DNA of 64,000 nucleotides from NCBI GenBank assembly GCA_003342895.1, contig PTFA01000012.1, positions 6,374,937-6,438,936 of the forward strand, written 5' to 3'. The notes beneath the pieces were generated by a model, which was not told where the DNA came from, made no database searches, and saw only the letters and a list, made by a program, of their open reading frames with translations. The translations under genes were made by a program, and so were the position numbers. Source of the DNA: Casuarius casuarius (taxonomy: Eukaryota > Chordata > Aves > Casuariiformes > Casuariidae). This document shows, piece after piece, positions 48,828-61,005 of the stretch; position 1 is the first letter of the stretch; each line of letters opens with the position of its first letter.

Positions 48828-48853
48828 GTTGTTTGTTTGTTTGTTTNTTTTTT
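48828..48853. repeat. (GTTT)n short tandem repeat
   Basis: About four GTTT units pass into a T run, with an N at 48847 inside the repeat. Confidence 0.8.
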
Positions 48854-50159
48854 CCCCCTCCATATCGGTGTACCGGTTTGCTGGAACCTGTTCAGGGAGT
48901 GATGTTTGCCAAACCAAATTTTCATAAGGTTGCTCTCCANCTGTGCTGCTCTCTCCTTCTCTGAGCCTTCCTGATAGGTGCAATCCAGAAGATAATGCAA
49001 GGCAAATATCTTCCAATACCAAAAACAGTTTGCTTTCTCTAATCAAACTTGCACACACCATGAACTGTCCTCACTGAATAGCTTTTGCAATAGAAGGGAA
49101 TGCAGAATGTTGTAGGGCTTTCTGTAATATATTTTTTGGGTGAGAGATAACTGAAGCATAAGAACAGGTCACTGTTTATACAATGAAACACATTATTTCC
49201 TTTATTTAATGCAGTTGATTACTAGATTTAAGAAAAAGTGAGGTTCTGTCTTTTCAGCCTTCACGGCTTTTACATGTATTGCTTACAGACATTCATCTGC
49301 TAGTTGACGTGCTCATGGAATGGACTTTAAGAAGCTTGCTTCTTACTCTTCTGTAAGCTCACTGAAAAAATATTTTTCCTAATTTTGAATTATGTCAAAT
49401 TCCAGTTCTTACGAACAGTTCTCATATTTTAATTTACTTTTCATAGAGGGGAAATGGTGGTGCATTTCAGTAAAGATGACTTTAAGCTTTAGGTCAGTAG
49501 TTTATAACTTATGAGTGAACTACAAGTGTACTTTTTACTTTGATCTGTTTGAATTCAGGTTCCTATTGAAACATTATTATTACTGTTGCTGATACTGATA
49601 TATATGATTGTAATTATTTAATATATTATTGGTCAGCAAACCAACTATATTAAGAAATACTTCAAAGAAGTTATATAAACTGCCTCCAGCTGACAGTGCT
49701 GCGCGGACACCAACATTACAACGACTTTATTAATCAATTAGTTGTCGAATAAAAGTAGAAATCACTAAGCAAAAGCTAAACAGGAAAACTTNAGTTTTAA
49801 ATGCTTTGTAGAAGCAAATAGGCTTCAACTGTAGGCACTTAACTGAGTACTGAGTACAAGAAATGAGGAAAATGTTAGGGAGCTGCTGCTTCTGGAAAAT
49901 GTAAAAAGTCAGTAAGAGGAACATATCACTGCCACAGTAAATTAAAAGATATTTGATGTTTATGAGGAAGATCGACTAACTGGGAAGATACACATAGGAA
50001 AAAGACTCTTTTTGAACAGTTGGACTCTACTAGGTGCATGGGAAGTAATAGCTTTCTGCACTGATGTGGCTGTGATTAATAAGATCAGATTTAAATGAAG
50101 GAAGAAGTCTGAAAGAGTCCTTTAATAAGTAAAAGCTCTGCACACTNAAATAATGGAGT

Positions 50160-50700
50160 TTGAACTACAAATGAGAGATGTAATCAGATACTATAGTGGT
50201 AATAAAGAGGTGAAGGAGTTGCAACTGGGATTTAAAACAAGTAGATATTACTCAGAAAAAAAATGGCTTTAAAGTTGACAAAGCTGCACTGTAAAATACA
50301 CATTTTAAAGAAGAATCAAGGCATGGCTTAAATGACACAAGAATGTGTTTAGGGAGGAGTGGTAAATGTTTCCCCTGGGATAGTGCTAAGGTACTGCTCT
50401 AGATCTCTGAGATGAGAACTGGATATCAATAGAGATATCAATGAAGTCATTAGAATAATAAACTCTACAGAGGACTGGGTCATTATAAGAGATTTTGATT
50501 TACTAGATAGAGGCTGGGGAGCAAATGCTACCAATAATGGTGGGACATGCATAATAGCCAATCAATTTTTCCCTTCCACATTAATCAATTGGCAAGCTGT
50601 GGTGATATTTTATGTCTGATTCTGGAAACCAGTAATGAATGCTGGACCATAAGAAATATCACTTAAATAAGCAGTATCATCTCATTATTGCTTTATGTGA
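50160..50700 (+). mobile_element. probable ancient CR1-type LINE fragment (endonuclease region)
   Basis: The core at about 50480-50640 translates in one plus-strand frame to a segment like IIRDFDLLDRGWG followed by NATNNGG. This resembles the GDFNLPDIDW-type segment of CR1 endonuclease domains, in which an apurinic-endonuclease-like fold carries the catalytic GDFN motif. Here the G and N of that motif are replaced. GGAAACCAGTAATGAATGCTGG (50621-50642) fits the downstream part. Stops interrupt the frame, so it is inactive. Upstream sequence from 50160 may belong to the same element, but this is less certain. Confidence 0.5.
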
Positions 50701-53700
50701 AGGACAATAACATTAATAATTATTAAAAAAAANTTAAATGAAAGGCCTGTAGATTAAGAACAAGATCAACTTTTTTCACCTGGGAAGCTTAAATAAATAT
50801 AGGGCCTATAGGATTAAGCCAGACAGAGCTCTGCTGGCTGTGCACTGAGTCCACAAGCCACGAGAGGTCCCCAGCGTGGAAGCTGTGCAGCGTCAGCACA
50901 GCGTCTGACTTGATGCACCCTTCAGGCGAGACTCTGGAGGAGACTTGGCCTTAGTGCTGCAGTGTGAAGGATGTCACAACAAGCGGAAGACAAAGCAATG
51001 GGTTTAGCAGAGCTTCCTTGCGAGCCCTTACTTTCATGGCTATTGTGTAGCTGAGTGATTATGCCGCNTTGAAGCATAATCAAGAAGGTTAAAATCTTAA
51101 AGCATGGGAAGATGACAAACACTGTTTCCAAAAGCCCTGTCACTACATTATTCAACACCCACCATCTCCTTGTTAAAGTACAAAGGAACAAATAGCAATA
51201 GCCTTAACTAATTCCCCCAAGAAATGAAGCTTCAATTTCCAGGGTTGGATTCAGTGCAATCCCTTCTGCTTTTGAATAACAACTGTTTGTTGTTGCCTAG
51301 TACTCCTTCCTGTTATAAAGAATAAAAAACATAGAACTAGTGTTCACCTTCTTTTCCTCTTTCTTTTCCTCCCCAGTGGCACTCGCTTGCCATTTCACTG
51401 TTGTCTCACTCTCCAGATCCCCTGTGTGTGTAGTAATTGAGATTCATGAGGAAGGCGAGTGGGCAGCCCGTTTCCACTTGCACTTATTTGCATTGCCTAA
51501 GCAGGACGTAACATTTNCATTTAATAAACAGTAGACATACTAGAGAATAGAAACCATTTTCATTTTAAATTAACTTCATATGTTTGCACTAATAAAACTT
51601 AATTAGTCTAAAACATTAGTCCTTAAAATACATTACAAATTAAAATTTCATCAAGGTCCCACTTAAATGGTTGAAGCTGGTAGAAATAGGAATTTTAGTA
51701 CTTAACTTTATAAGTCAAATATATCAGTACTTCAATTGCTGCATATTTTCCTGAGGCATTTATTTTTTACGGAATTCCACTGAAAATTCGTGATAATTTA
51801 ACTGTCACTTAAATTGAAAAGTGGCTGTAAAAATCATGGGTTTTTATTAAGTAGACTTATTCCCAGCATACAGTCAGTCTTGTATTTACTCCTTAGGGGA
51901 ACTAAAATCAAGGATTAAAAGGACTGTGTGCTTAATATTAGACTTGTAAATTAATTTGGAAATTTTTTCAGTGGAAACTTGTCTTTTGCTTTGTTTCAGA
52001 AAATGCAGATTTGTAAAAATTGAAAACTGTTTTTTTCTGCCAAGTATATTTCTGTNGCAAAATGACTGAAATCAAAGAGAAGTCAGGGGTTAAAGTGACT
52101 AAAGTAGTCAACTAGGAGCAGGGGAAATGCGGCTCTGGTGTAGACTTCTGCTTTAAACTTTGTGTTCTGTATTGAAAAGCACGTAATACTGAAAAAATAA
52201 ACTGCTACCTTTTGTGGCCTNTAGTTTTATTTAAAGAGCACTGTGGATGTATAACAACTAAGTAAAATATAAAAACACTTGCCAAGACAGTACTGCAGGG
52301 TGTCCAGCTAGACACTGGCTGTTTTGGAGAAAAGAGGAACAAGAAGACAGTGGTGTGGCAGGGACGTCCGAGGACGCAGCAGCAGGGCCTGGCTGCAAGC
52401 AGCAGTACGAGTGCTTGCACAAGATCCTTTGCCGAGGGCATCAAAGGGCTGGAGAAACACTGCAGTGTTGTATGTGTTTAAAGACAACTCCTAGCTGCCA
52501 ACCTTTGGGGCACAGTAGCTGTACCCCACAGACAGAAGGACACAGGAATATGGAAAGGTTTGAGTTAGGAGACAGATTTTCAGGGGGCTGGAGTATGTGG
52601 GAGTGGCCATCTCTGGGCCCTATTGAAATTGTAGACTGCAGCTTTTTTCATTAAGAAAGATCACTAATTTTGGTATAACAGATGGGTAACGACATGATGT
52701 TTATCTCTCTCCTTCAGTTGTCAGTGAGGTAAGATAAGAATATGGGATGTGTTTAAATTAGAGGAGAAAAAGTCAGCAGTAGCATTAAAATTAATGGAAT
52801 TTTTATTTTCTGTATGGTATCCAGTCAACATAAAATTCAGATCATATATTATGCTGTTTGAAAAGGGTTCTGCAAATCATTAAACTGTNCACGACTGACA
52901 CTTGGTTTCAGAGTTCTCTTTCCACCTGTAGAGTCTGGCTGAGCACTTTGAATCAATTAATCAAGTGGTTGTACAAAATGCTTTGTCAGCTGTCAGATTT
53001 TCTTTTATCCCAAAGGCATTAATACGTGCTTTTCCTTAGTTATATTTTACGGCATTTGGGCTTTTCATGTTTTGAAAACTCAGGGCCTCAATGTATATGG
53101 AATTTACTGCAGGCCGGCAGTGCTGTCACATATCTGTCAGACTAGGGACAAGTCAGTTGTTATACTTGAATGATCATCTTTTCAGGTGGAAACATCTTGG
53201 GATAACAGATTGGATGAATCTAGGAGAACTAATTCCTCCAGTATCTGCAGGCATTTTGGAGCAAAAGAAAATCCCCTGAAGTACGATGAAGAAAACGGGC
53301 ATCCTTGGGAAAGGCACTNTTGAAGGATTAGTGGAATGGAACAGGCAGCCTTCAACAGGACGAAGGCTTAGAGAAGCTTGCTTTCTGTAGCAGGCAAGTA
53401 TCTGTTCAATTTTAGCACCAGCCAGATTATCTTAAAAAAGGAAAAAACAATACTTGAAAAGGAAAATTGAGGGAGTGATGGAGAAGAAAGGCTGTGGGGA
53501 GAAGGGAAGTCTGGATTTCTGAGTCTCGGGAGAGCTCATTTAGTCTTTGTCAAAACAGCAACGAAAGTGTGGTAGGTCTGCAAGGTGCTGGTACATGAGG
53601 CCCCTTTCCAGTGAAGACGTCACCGGCAGCCTGAGCTCAGGAAGGTGCAAATGCAGCAGAGCGTAAGAGCTGTGCTACCATCTGCTTTGGCCGGTAAATC

Positions 53701-55939
53701 ACCGCCTTGCCTGCACGCCCCTTAGGAGGAGCCTAGCACAGCAGCCTCATGACTCTCTGACAGAAGGTGCTTGACCATCATTTGGGGTAAATTAATTGGA
53801 ACATCCCTTAAAATAAATATTTGGAACTTTCTGCAAAATTTTGACAGTGAAAAACGCATGAAAATTCCTCTCATTCATGTGATACAGCACACATTCCCAC
53901 AGAAGTTGAAAGGTTAACAGGCTATAAAAAATAATTTTCCTAGAAAAGTATAGATCTATCTGTCTTCCTTAAAACGTCATCCCTGCAGTATCCAGCCAAG
54001 CCCTTAATGGTTCAGAAAGTCAGCAGTGCCTGTGATTGACAGTTTTGTCTTGATCTTACTAAATCTGAATTGTCTGTCTTGTGCTACTACCTATTGTGCT
54101 AAGTGGTGAACAGATAAAAGTAAGATATAGACAGACAGAATATTCACAGTATAAAAAAGATATCTGGACCAAGGACTTGTCTGTGTGACTATGTGTAACT
54201 TCACNAGAGAAGTTAAAAAGATTTTAAAATCATTGTGAAAAATCTTAATGCTGGATAGGTCTTGAATCGGCATGTCTTGCTTTGTTCAAATTTTGAATAT
54301 TCAAAAAATAAATACCTAGCTTTTAATATTTAAGGATTTTTTTTATATGGTGAATTATGACATAGCTAGAAAAAGTTTAAAAATCTCTCTAATCAAAAGC
54401 TGCAGTCTTTAGTAGTAAAGCTGAGCTATGCATACAGCCAAAATTCATGTCCCTAATGGTTGGTTTGGGGTTTTTTGTTGGTTCAAACTAAAGAAATACA
54501 AACTTCAAATCATGGGGCTCATTAATGCTACACCAGATTTATGCTATGAATAGTCCTGTGATTGTGTGTTATGTATCTTTAGTAGAAGTTTGTGTGTTTA
54601 GTAGATGTTAATAGTATGTTTATTATCTTTAGCATCATGCCCAGATGGTGTCGAATGGGGAAAAATTTATTTTATTTGAAAAAAGTAATCTGGGTAAAGT
54701 ATCAACTCAAAGAAATGTTATTAAGGCGCATTAACAAGTTTCCTGTTGATAGCCTGAGTAGACAAGACAAACACTTTACAGTTTTTGCTCTTTCAGCTTG
54801 AAATTGAGGTCTAGAAATTGTATCATATGAGGAAAAATACTGTGAGAATTTGATTGCTTGGTGTCCAGGAGAGAAACAAAGGAGAAACTTGATAATAGAG
54901 ACAGGTAAGTTATTAAACATGAAAAAGGCTGGTGCAAGAAGGGACAGAAGCTACAGTTATCCATGTCCGCTGTTAACAGGACAAGAAGTAACAAGCTTAA
55001 ATCGTAGAAAAGTTCAGTTTAGGCTTTGGGAAGGGTTTTCTTACTCCAGTTAAATATTGAGTAAATTGCCTAAGAAAGTTACAAGACTGACTGTTAGAAG
55101 TTAAACAAACTAGATGCAATTTTTTCATAAATAGTTTAGGAAAAGCGAATCTGTCTTGAATCACCTGAAATGAGGAAATAACCTTAAACAATCCCTTTTT
55201 TTATGCTTTTATGAAAATGAACTTTGAGGTAGCAATATCATTGTCCTTAGTGTGAAGACTACATTCTTCCTAAGCCTTAGTATCATTTTATCTACCACCT
55301 AAAACTATCTTGACAATGACTGTTCTCATAGGGACGAAAATGTCATTAATACTTGCTCCAACACAGGGACCGATGTTTCAGAAGGAAGGCTATTGGACTA
55401 GATGTTGCTGAGGTAAAATAGTATTCTAGTATCTGTCTTAAGTACTCCTTCCAAAAGAGAAATCGGGTAATACCAACATTCTGTAATATTTACTAAAGAA
55501 TTTTATATGCCAGTTGTGATTGATCCTGCTCATATTACCCACTAGGGTCTAATGTCNGCTTTTTATTTTTATCAAATACAATGTTTCAATGGTCCTGTCG
55601 TATGTAACTTGGACCAGGTGCATAATTTCTAGAATAACTCTGAACCCTGGCTATTCTCTTGCATTTAATGGTTTTAGGAAAAGTACCATCTTGTGAAAAA
55701 TCATTTACCTTNTTCTTAGATTACCTTTAATCTTGGTAACTAATTAATTGCCATTAATTCTGTTAAACATAAATTAATTTGCCTCTAATCAAAATTAATA
55801 TGATGCAAAGCTATTGGGAAGACTAATGTGCTAAGTACCTTATAATTCAACATGATTTCACATCTTGAATATCAAAGAGAATAAAGAAAAATGAAGTGTC
55901 TGTATGCAAAATGGGAGGAATTCAAAGTTCGTGTTTGGG
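50701..55939. other. AT-rich non-coding sequence, no gene seen
   Basis: The longest frame is 99 codons at 52355-52654 (+), opposite a minus frame, and it is unrecognised. GC-richer stretches lie at 50820-50940, 52340-52440 and 53560-53740. The last contains GACGTCACCGGC, a CRE-like half-site. N bases remain frequent. No exon, RNA gene or further repeat is recognised. Confidence 0.6.
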
Positions 55940-57246
55940 CAGTATGCTGCCACTGGGATTACACAGAAATNGTGGAGAAGCATGTGTGATTGGGAGCGCT
56001 GCAATGGGTGGATGCAGGCTCCTGAGGAAAGACGGCAGGGAAGGTGAGTGTGGAGCTTTGCCATGGGGCAGGCGAGAGCTTGCGGTTGGGACCAGAGGGA
56101 AGGGAATGTCACCGTGGGCATCTCCCATGAACCACCTGGTCCTGATGAAGAAGTGGACAAAGTCACCTTTGCATTTATGATGGCGTGACTCAGTGCATGG
56201 TGGGAGAGCAGTCAAGAATTTACTCAGCTTTAGCAGGGCCTTTGACATGGTCTCTCATAGAACCCTGGTACCAAACCATGAAGGTACAGACTGAATGAGA
56301 GGGCTACAAGGTGGATGAAAGCTGTCTGGACTGCCAGGCATTTCTCAGTGTTCAGTCTGGGGACCAATATTGTTTAGCATCTTCAGAAACAGTATGGGTG
56401 GTGGAATAGAAAGCACTGCTGTCATGTTTGCAGGTGACACCAAACTGGGGGAAGCTCTGGGTGCATGGCAGGGCAAGGCTGCCATTCAAAGGGACTTCTA
56501 CAGGCTGGCAGAAGGCTTCTTCAGCTCTACAATAGCAAGCCTTGTGCATGAAATGGAGTGGCGCTGTACAACTGTGCAGAAAGGGTCCTGTGGGCAAGGT
56601 GGGTGCGAGTTCGGCCATGCACCCTTGTGTCTGCAGAGGCGCCCGCGTGCTGAGCTCTGTTAGCAAGGGTATAGCTGACAGGTCAAGGGGTGCAATTACT
56701 CCACATATCCAGTACGTGTGATTCTGTGTCTTGAATATTATGTCCAGTTCTGGGTTTCCTAATGCAAGAGACACACTGACAAACTGGAGCAATTTCAACA
56801 GAGGGCCCCCAAGAGGGTCAGGAGCTGGAGCACTTGGGTTGTGAGGAGAGGTTGAGGGAGCAGGATCATCTCACTCCTTGTGAGGAGAGGCTGCTTCAGC
56901 ATGGAGAAGAGAACATTNGAGAGAGCTTTTTACTGTCGTCACCTACCTGTTGGGGGTTTATAAAGAAGATGGAAGCTGGACTCTTCCAGAGATGCTTAGT
57001 GAAAGGACGAGAGGCAACTGTTACATGTTGCAGCAAGGAAAATTCTGACTAAATATAACAAAACAAACAATCNCGGTGAGAGTGTTTGCTTAGAGAGATT
57101 GTGGGATCTTCATTTAGGAGATGATGAAAATTCAACAAGGCCCTGAGCAATCTGCTATGCCTTGGAGGTTGTCCCGAACTGTGGTGGAGGCTGGCTCAGG
57201 CGGCCTTGAGAGGTCCCTTCTGTCCTAAATTATTCTGGACTTCTGA
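55940..57246 (+). mobile_element. CR1 LINE, internally deleted and inactive
   Basis: CR1 is a non-LTR retrotransposon whose ORF2 encodes an endonuclease and a reverse transcriptase. It typically ends in short ATTCTRTG-type repeats, not poly(A). Here 55945-56165 matches the endonuclease region; one frame reads GSAAMGGCRLLRKDGREG, compare the family SAAMDGYRLFRKDR type. About 56215-56270 resumes in the reverse transcriptase with FSRAFDMVSH, so most of the sequence between them is deleted. A second deletion follows near 56335. At 56372-56455 the frame LFSIFRNSMGGG...MFAGDTKLG corresponds to the FADDTKLG segment. The first catalytic Asp of the AxDD pair is Gly here, so the enzyme would be dead. 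56690-57230 follows the family 3-prime end (TTATGTCCAGTTCTGGGTTT, then GGACGAGAGGCAAC). The tail at 57231-57246 is a degenerate version of the terminal repeat. Frames shift several times. Confidence 0.9.
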
Positions 57247-60200
57247 AAACTCTACAAACAGTCAAATAGTAAAAATAATTCAGTAAAGATGAGTAATCTA
57301 AAATGTTGTTGCTAATTCCTTATTAGCTTTGATGGGCACTCAGTGTATGACAGAAGCTTTAAATCAATTTAAATTCTTAATAACAAACAACATGTTAGAG
57401 CTTTCTCTGGCTGAAGTTGGTTTCAGAAACGACCCCTAAAAACAAACAAAACCTGCTCACAACCTTTATTGTTGCAGCTCATCCTCCCTGATTCATAGAA
57501 GTAATGTAGTGGTTTTGGTTTTAATTAATTTATATCATTTTCTCATCTGAAGTGGCTTCTCCTGCCTATAAAAATTTGCACTATCATTTTCCCCAGGGTT
57601 TCTTTACATTCTTTCTGCCAACTTTGTCTCTTTTGTAAAATTTTCTTCTCTAAAGAATAATGAGCTTCAAGAACAGAATCCAGCTAATCTAATTTCCTCA
57701 GTTCATTTGAATCCCTACTGAGTCAAACATATTTTCACATCCAATGTCTTGACAGTTGATAAATTTCAATGAGAAATCAGTGGTCAGGTGTAATTCAGAA
57801 AAGCAACTGAAAAGACAAGTAAGTATTTAAAATAATGTTCTTTACAGAAGAAAAAAGGCTTCATTTCTTTCCTCTCTAAATATGCATGCACTTCCTAATG
57901 GCTGCTCAAGACTGATTTCATAAATTAAGGTAATAGAGCCAGATTTTTTTTTCCCCTCAGTGGCAGTGATGTATTTCCAAACTGCTTTTTTAAAATAAAG
58001 CTTTGCAGGCATTATTCAAAAAAGGAAAAAAAAAAAAAAATCTGAAGCTTAGTTTCCAGCTTTCTTTCCTATCTATTGATCTGCTATTCTCAAAATTGCA
58101 ATTTCAAACAATGAATAAATTGTATCAAAAAGTGCCAGATTAATTGTAAGTGGGTGAGTTCTTCAGAGAATCATTTTTCTGAACTTAGGAAGTTCACGAA
58201 TAGCTGATGAATATTACAAATTTCTTTAATATACCCTGTAATTATTCAGCACTTCACAGATAGCAGATTCTGCAACTAAAGCCATGCCTGTAAAGCAATT
58301 ATTTCAATGTGCTCCATATTACATTATGCTACCTATTTTGTGTAAAATAAAACAAAAGTCATGGAAAAATAGTAGTTCATAATATATTTCAATATATTAA
58401 AATACCAAATGAAATGTAGGGTCAGTTCTCTACTGCTTTGAAGATGCAGGTGATATACACTATATATTACTCTCCAAAGACGCTGTTCTCTTTAGAGAAC
58501 AAAGCTGTCCCATAAAACTTCAATATAAGATAGAATGAGTCTATTCAGAGTCATATTCCCAGTTAAGGAACTTAAGTTTAATTATGTAATTAGTGTTTGC
58601 CAAAGAAACGCCCAGTAGCTACGATACTGGTTCAGTCTTTCTGTGGCCTCAGTTGCTTATCCCTAGCCAATGTTAGTCCTGGGATGTTGCTGAAACCGTC
58701 ACACACAGACTTGAACATATTTTGTTATTGCAGTTTTTGTGACCTTTCATGAGTCAAATGAGCCAAGACAACTGACCACATGCACTTAGTTCATGTTAAG
58801 TAAACGTGTTTACCCCCACATTTGCCACTGTGTGAGAGCACATAAGGAGTCTCTTTGAATGTCAGCTGATGCAATCTAAGTTACTTTTGTATCTGGTCCT
58901 TCTCCTAATTACCAATATGGTTACTTTAGGATATTTTTAGCTTTTACTACTAATTGTTAAATGACCTGAATTTATGGCTAGAAAGATCTTAATGGAATAA
59001 CATAGAGATTAAATTCAGTTAACAAATAAGAGAATAGTTGTTCTTACAGAGAGGTGGGAGGGTTTTTTTGATAGAAGTCCAAAGTATTTGCAATTTAATC
59101 TTTATGCCTTTGAAATATAAAACCTTTAAAGAGATGTTACTGGTAGCCAGGTAAGAATTTGTTTCTAATAACATGAATTCATTTTGGTTGGACGTCCTTC
59201 CTGAGTCACACATCCTTTTTGTATCCTACAGGAACTTTAAGCATTTTTCTTTGAGGAGTGTTGGTTGAATTCCTTTTTTTCTGCGTGAGATGATCCTTCG
59301 ATCCCTTCGTTCCTTATCCAAATGCTGGTTGATATGGGAATTTTTTTTAGCAGTTCTAGTGGTATCATTACACTGATGGAGCTGGCTATAATTGTCGCTA
59401 ACCGATAAGCTTCTATCGCACTGTCTCTGTCCAGGTCCCTGTCCCCTGCCTTGTTGTCTNGGTGCCCCCTCCAGCCACATGTGCCCGTACCACCAGCAGA
59501 CTTAGCAATTCTGCCTGCACCTCTGGGCCTTTTCTTCTCTACTCATTGCTCTCTAGGCCACCACGCTTCTGTGTGTGGCTTAGTATGCCTGTGATGCATA
59601 TTAGATGGATAGCTCATCTCATTCTTGCATGTGTCACNGCAGGAGCAGGAGGAATCATCTTTGTATTGACTGTGTGGCAATGTTTTGTAAATTGTAATAT
59701 TTTTAAAGTACAATGGTTCTGCTGAGCTTCTGAGCTGTAATTCTCCAGTCTGCCTCCATTAGTCACTAGAACTTGAATCTGATTCAAGTTTTAGACCGGC
59801 TAAGGAATTGTTGACTCAACATTTAAATGCCTCTGAAAAATTTATGTATGATGCATCCAAGATATATATGTTAACATTTATTTCTGCCAGCAATCCTCTA
59901 CTTCCAAAGTTAGTTCTGTTCTTTCATTCTCAAACCCAGAGCTTACTTAAATGACTGTTTTCAGTTTAGTTCTAAATCGTCAAAATAAGGTAAAAAGCTN
60001 GTTGAAAGAAGAAATCCCATGTACTTTTCAGGAATTTACTTGTTTTTAAGCCTGTAATTTCTAGAATTTGTTTCCCATTCTGTCCAGTGTCCAAGATTTA
60101 CTAGGTTGATGCATCTATGAATTTATAAACTCTTTTAGTAATATGCTTTGTACATGTGTGCAGTATGTCACCCCTATTATACACACTGTATAGATTTTTT

Positions 60201-60819
60201 TATTATTATTTTTAGGAGGAGGAATGGACGAGTTTCCTCTCTGCACCAGAAAATTACCTCTCCCTGGTGTTTTCACAATGCCTTAACTAACAAATTCATA
60301 TGAGAACTTATTATGTTTCTGATGAGACACTTCCAGAACAGTAGCTGAAGCTACTTGCATTTCCCTTGGTTTTTCAAATCTCCCTTGTTCACTTTAGATG
60401 CAAATTGTTATTTTTTTATTTTATATTGGACATATTTTAATATTAGTTTTATATTTTGTCCCTGTAGCATTTCTCCCTATTTTATCCTCCTCTCTGAAAT
60501 CCTAGCAGCTTCTTTTACATTTACATTTTTAAGGCTCCCAGCGGAGAAGTAACTTTTGTTCCAGTGTTTTCCATGCATTTTGGGCAGAATACAAAAAAGA
60601 AAAGTTATATGAAACAATTACATACAAATTACAAAACCAAATGTCAGAATAAATTAGAAGAGTACCTGAGGGGTAATTTATTTTTATTGGGTTCTAATGT
60701 GAAAAAGAATGAACCATCAGTTCTCTTACTAAGCTTGGACTTCAGTAAAATCTTCCCAGAACCATTTCTNCTTTTGCAAAACGGGTTTTGCTCAGTGACC
60801 AGGTGTCCTATCTGCTCAC
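57247..60819. other. AT-rich non-coding sequence, no gene seen
   Basis: Only short frames (up to 89 codons, reading into the next segment). A 15-base A run lies at 58026-58040 and a TTATTATTA run near 60200. A palindrome at 59770-59790 is listed separately. No repeat or exon is recognised. Confidence 0.6.
59770..59790. repeat. near-perfect palindrome, 10-bp arms with single central T
   Basis: AACTTGAATC (59770-59779) and its exact reverse complement (59781-59790) flank one T at 59780. The layout is the same as at 43820-43844, but the sequence is unrelated. Confidence 0.7.
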
Positions 60820-61005
60820 TGGGAAGGTCATAAGGGGCAACCCTTATGTGGGGTTGAGACCAATGGTCCATCTAATTCATAACATAGCTAACAGTGCTAG
60901 TGCTAGCTACTAGTGGTGAAGGTTTCTTTTAAACCTCTTTTCCCTTGATGTAGGTGATGGCTTATGCACAGAAGTATAAGTGGTTTTTTATCCTTTCGAA
61001 TGTTT
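60820..61005 (+). mobile_element. ancient L3/CR1-clade LINE 3-prime fragment
   Basis: GACCAATGGTCCATCTAATTC (60858-60878), then CTAACAGTGCTAGTGCTAGC (60887-60906), then GTGATGGCTTATGCACAGAAG (60954-60974), then TTTATCCTTTCGAATGTTTCC follow in order a known tail of old amniote CR1/L3-type LINEs. That tail reads CCAAAGGTCCATCTAGCCCAGTATCCTG, then CAGTGGC..AGTACCAG, then TTGGCTTATGCCC..AAGCATGAG, then TATCCCTTCCAA. It is non-coding here and highly diverged. The ends are approximate. Confidence 0.6.

Larger units (their letters stand above)
46285..50159. other. non-coding sequence, one candidate exon, no gene called
   Basis: Frames reach 138 codons (47515-47931, minus), opposite a plus-strand frame at 47411-47662. 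47480-47654 is bounded by an acceptor-like and a donor-like site with one open frame and is treated as a finding. 47690-47880 is GC-richer. N bases are frequent, about one per 500 bp. Confidence 0.55.

Noticed and set aside
54798..54905. Possible exon between CTCTTTCAG and GTAAGTT
   Set aside because: Both splice-like sites look good, but all three frames contain stops, so it cannot be an internal coding exon. A non-coding exon remains possible but unsupported.
56352..56798. 148-codon open frame, minus strand
   Set aside because: It is antisense to the CR1 element at 55940-57246.
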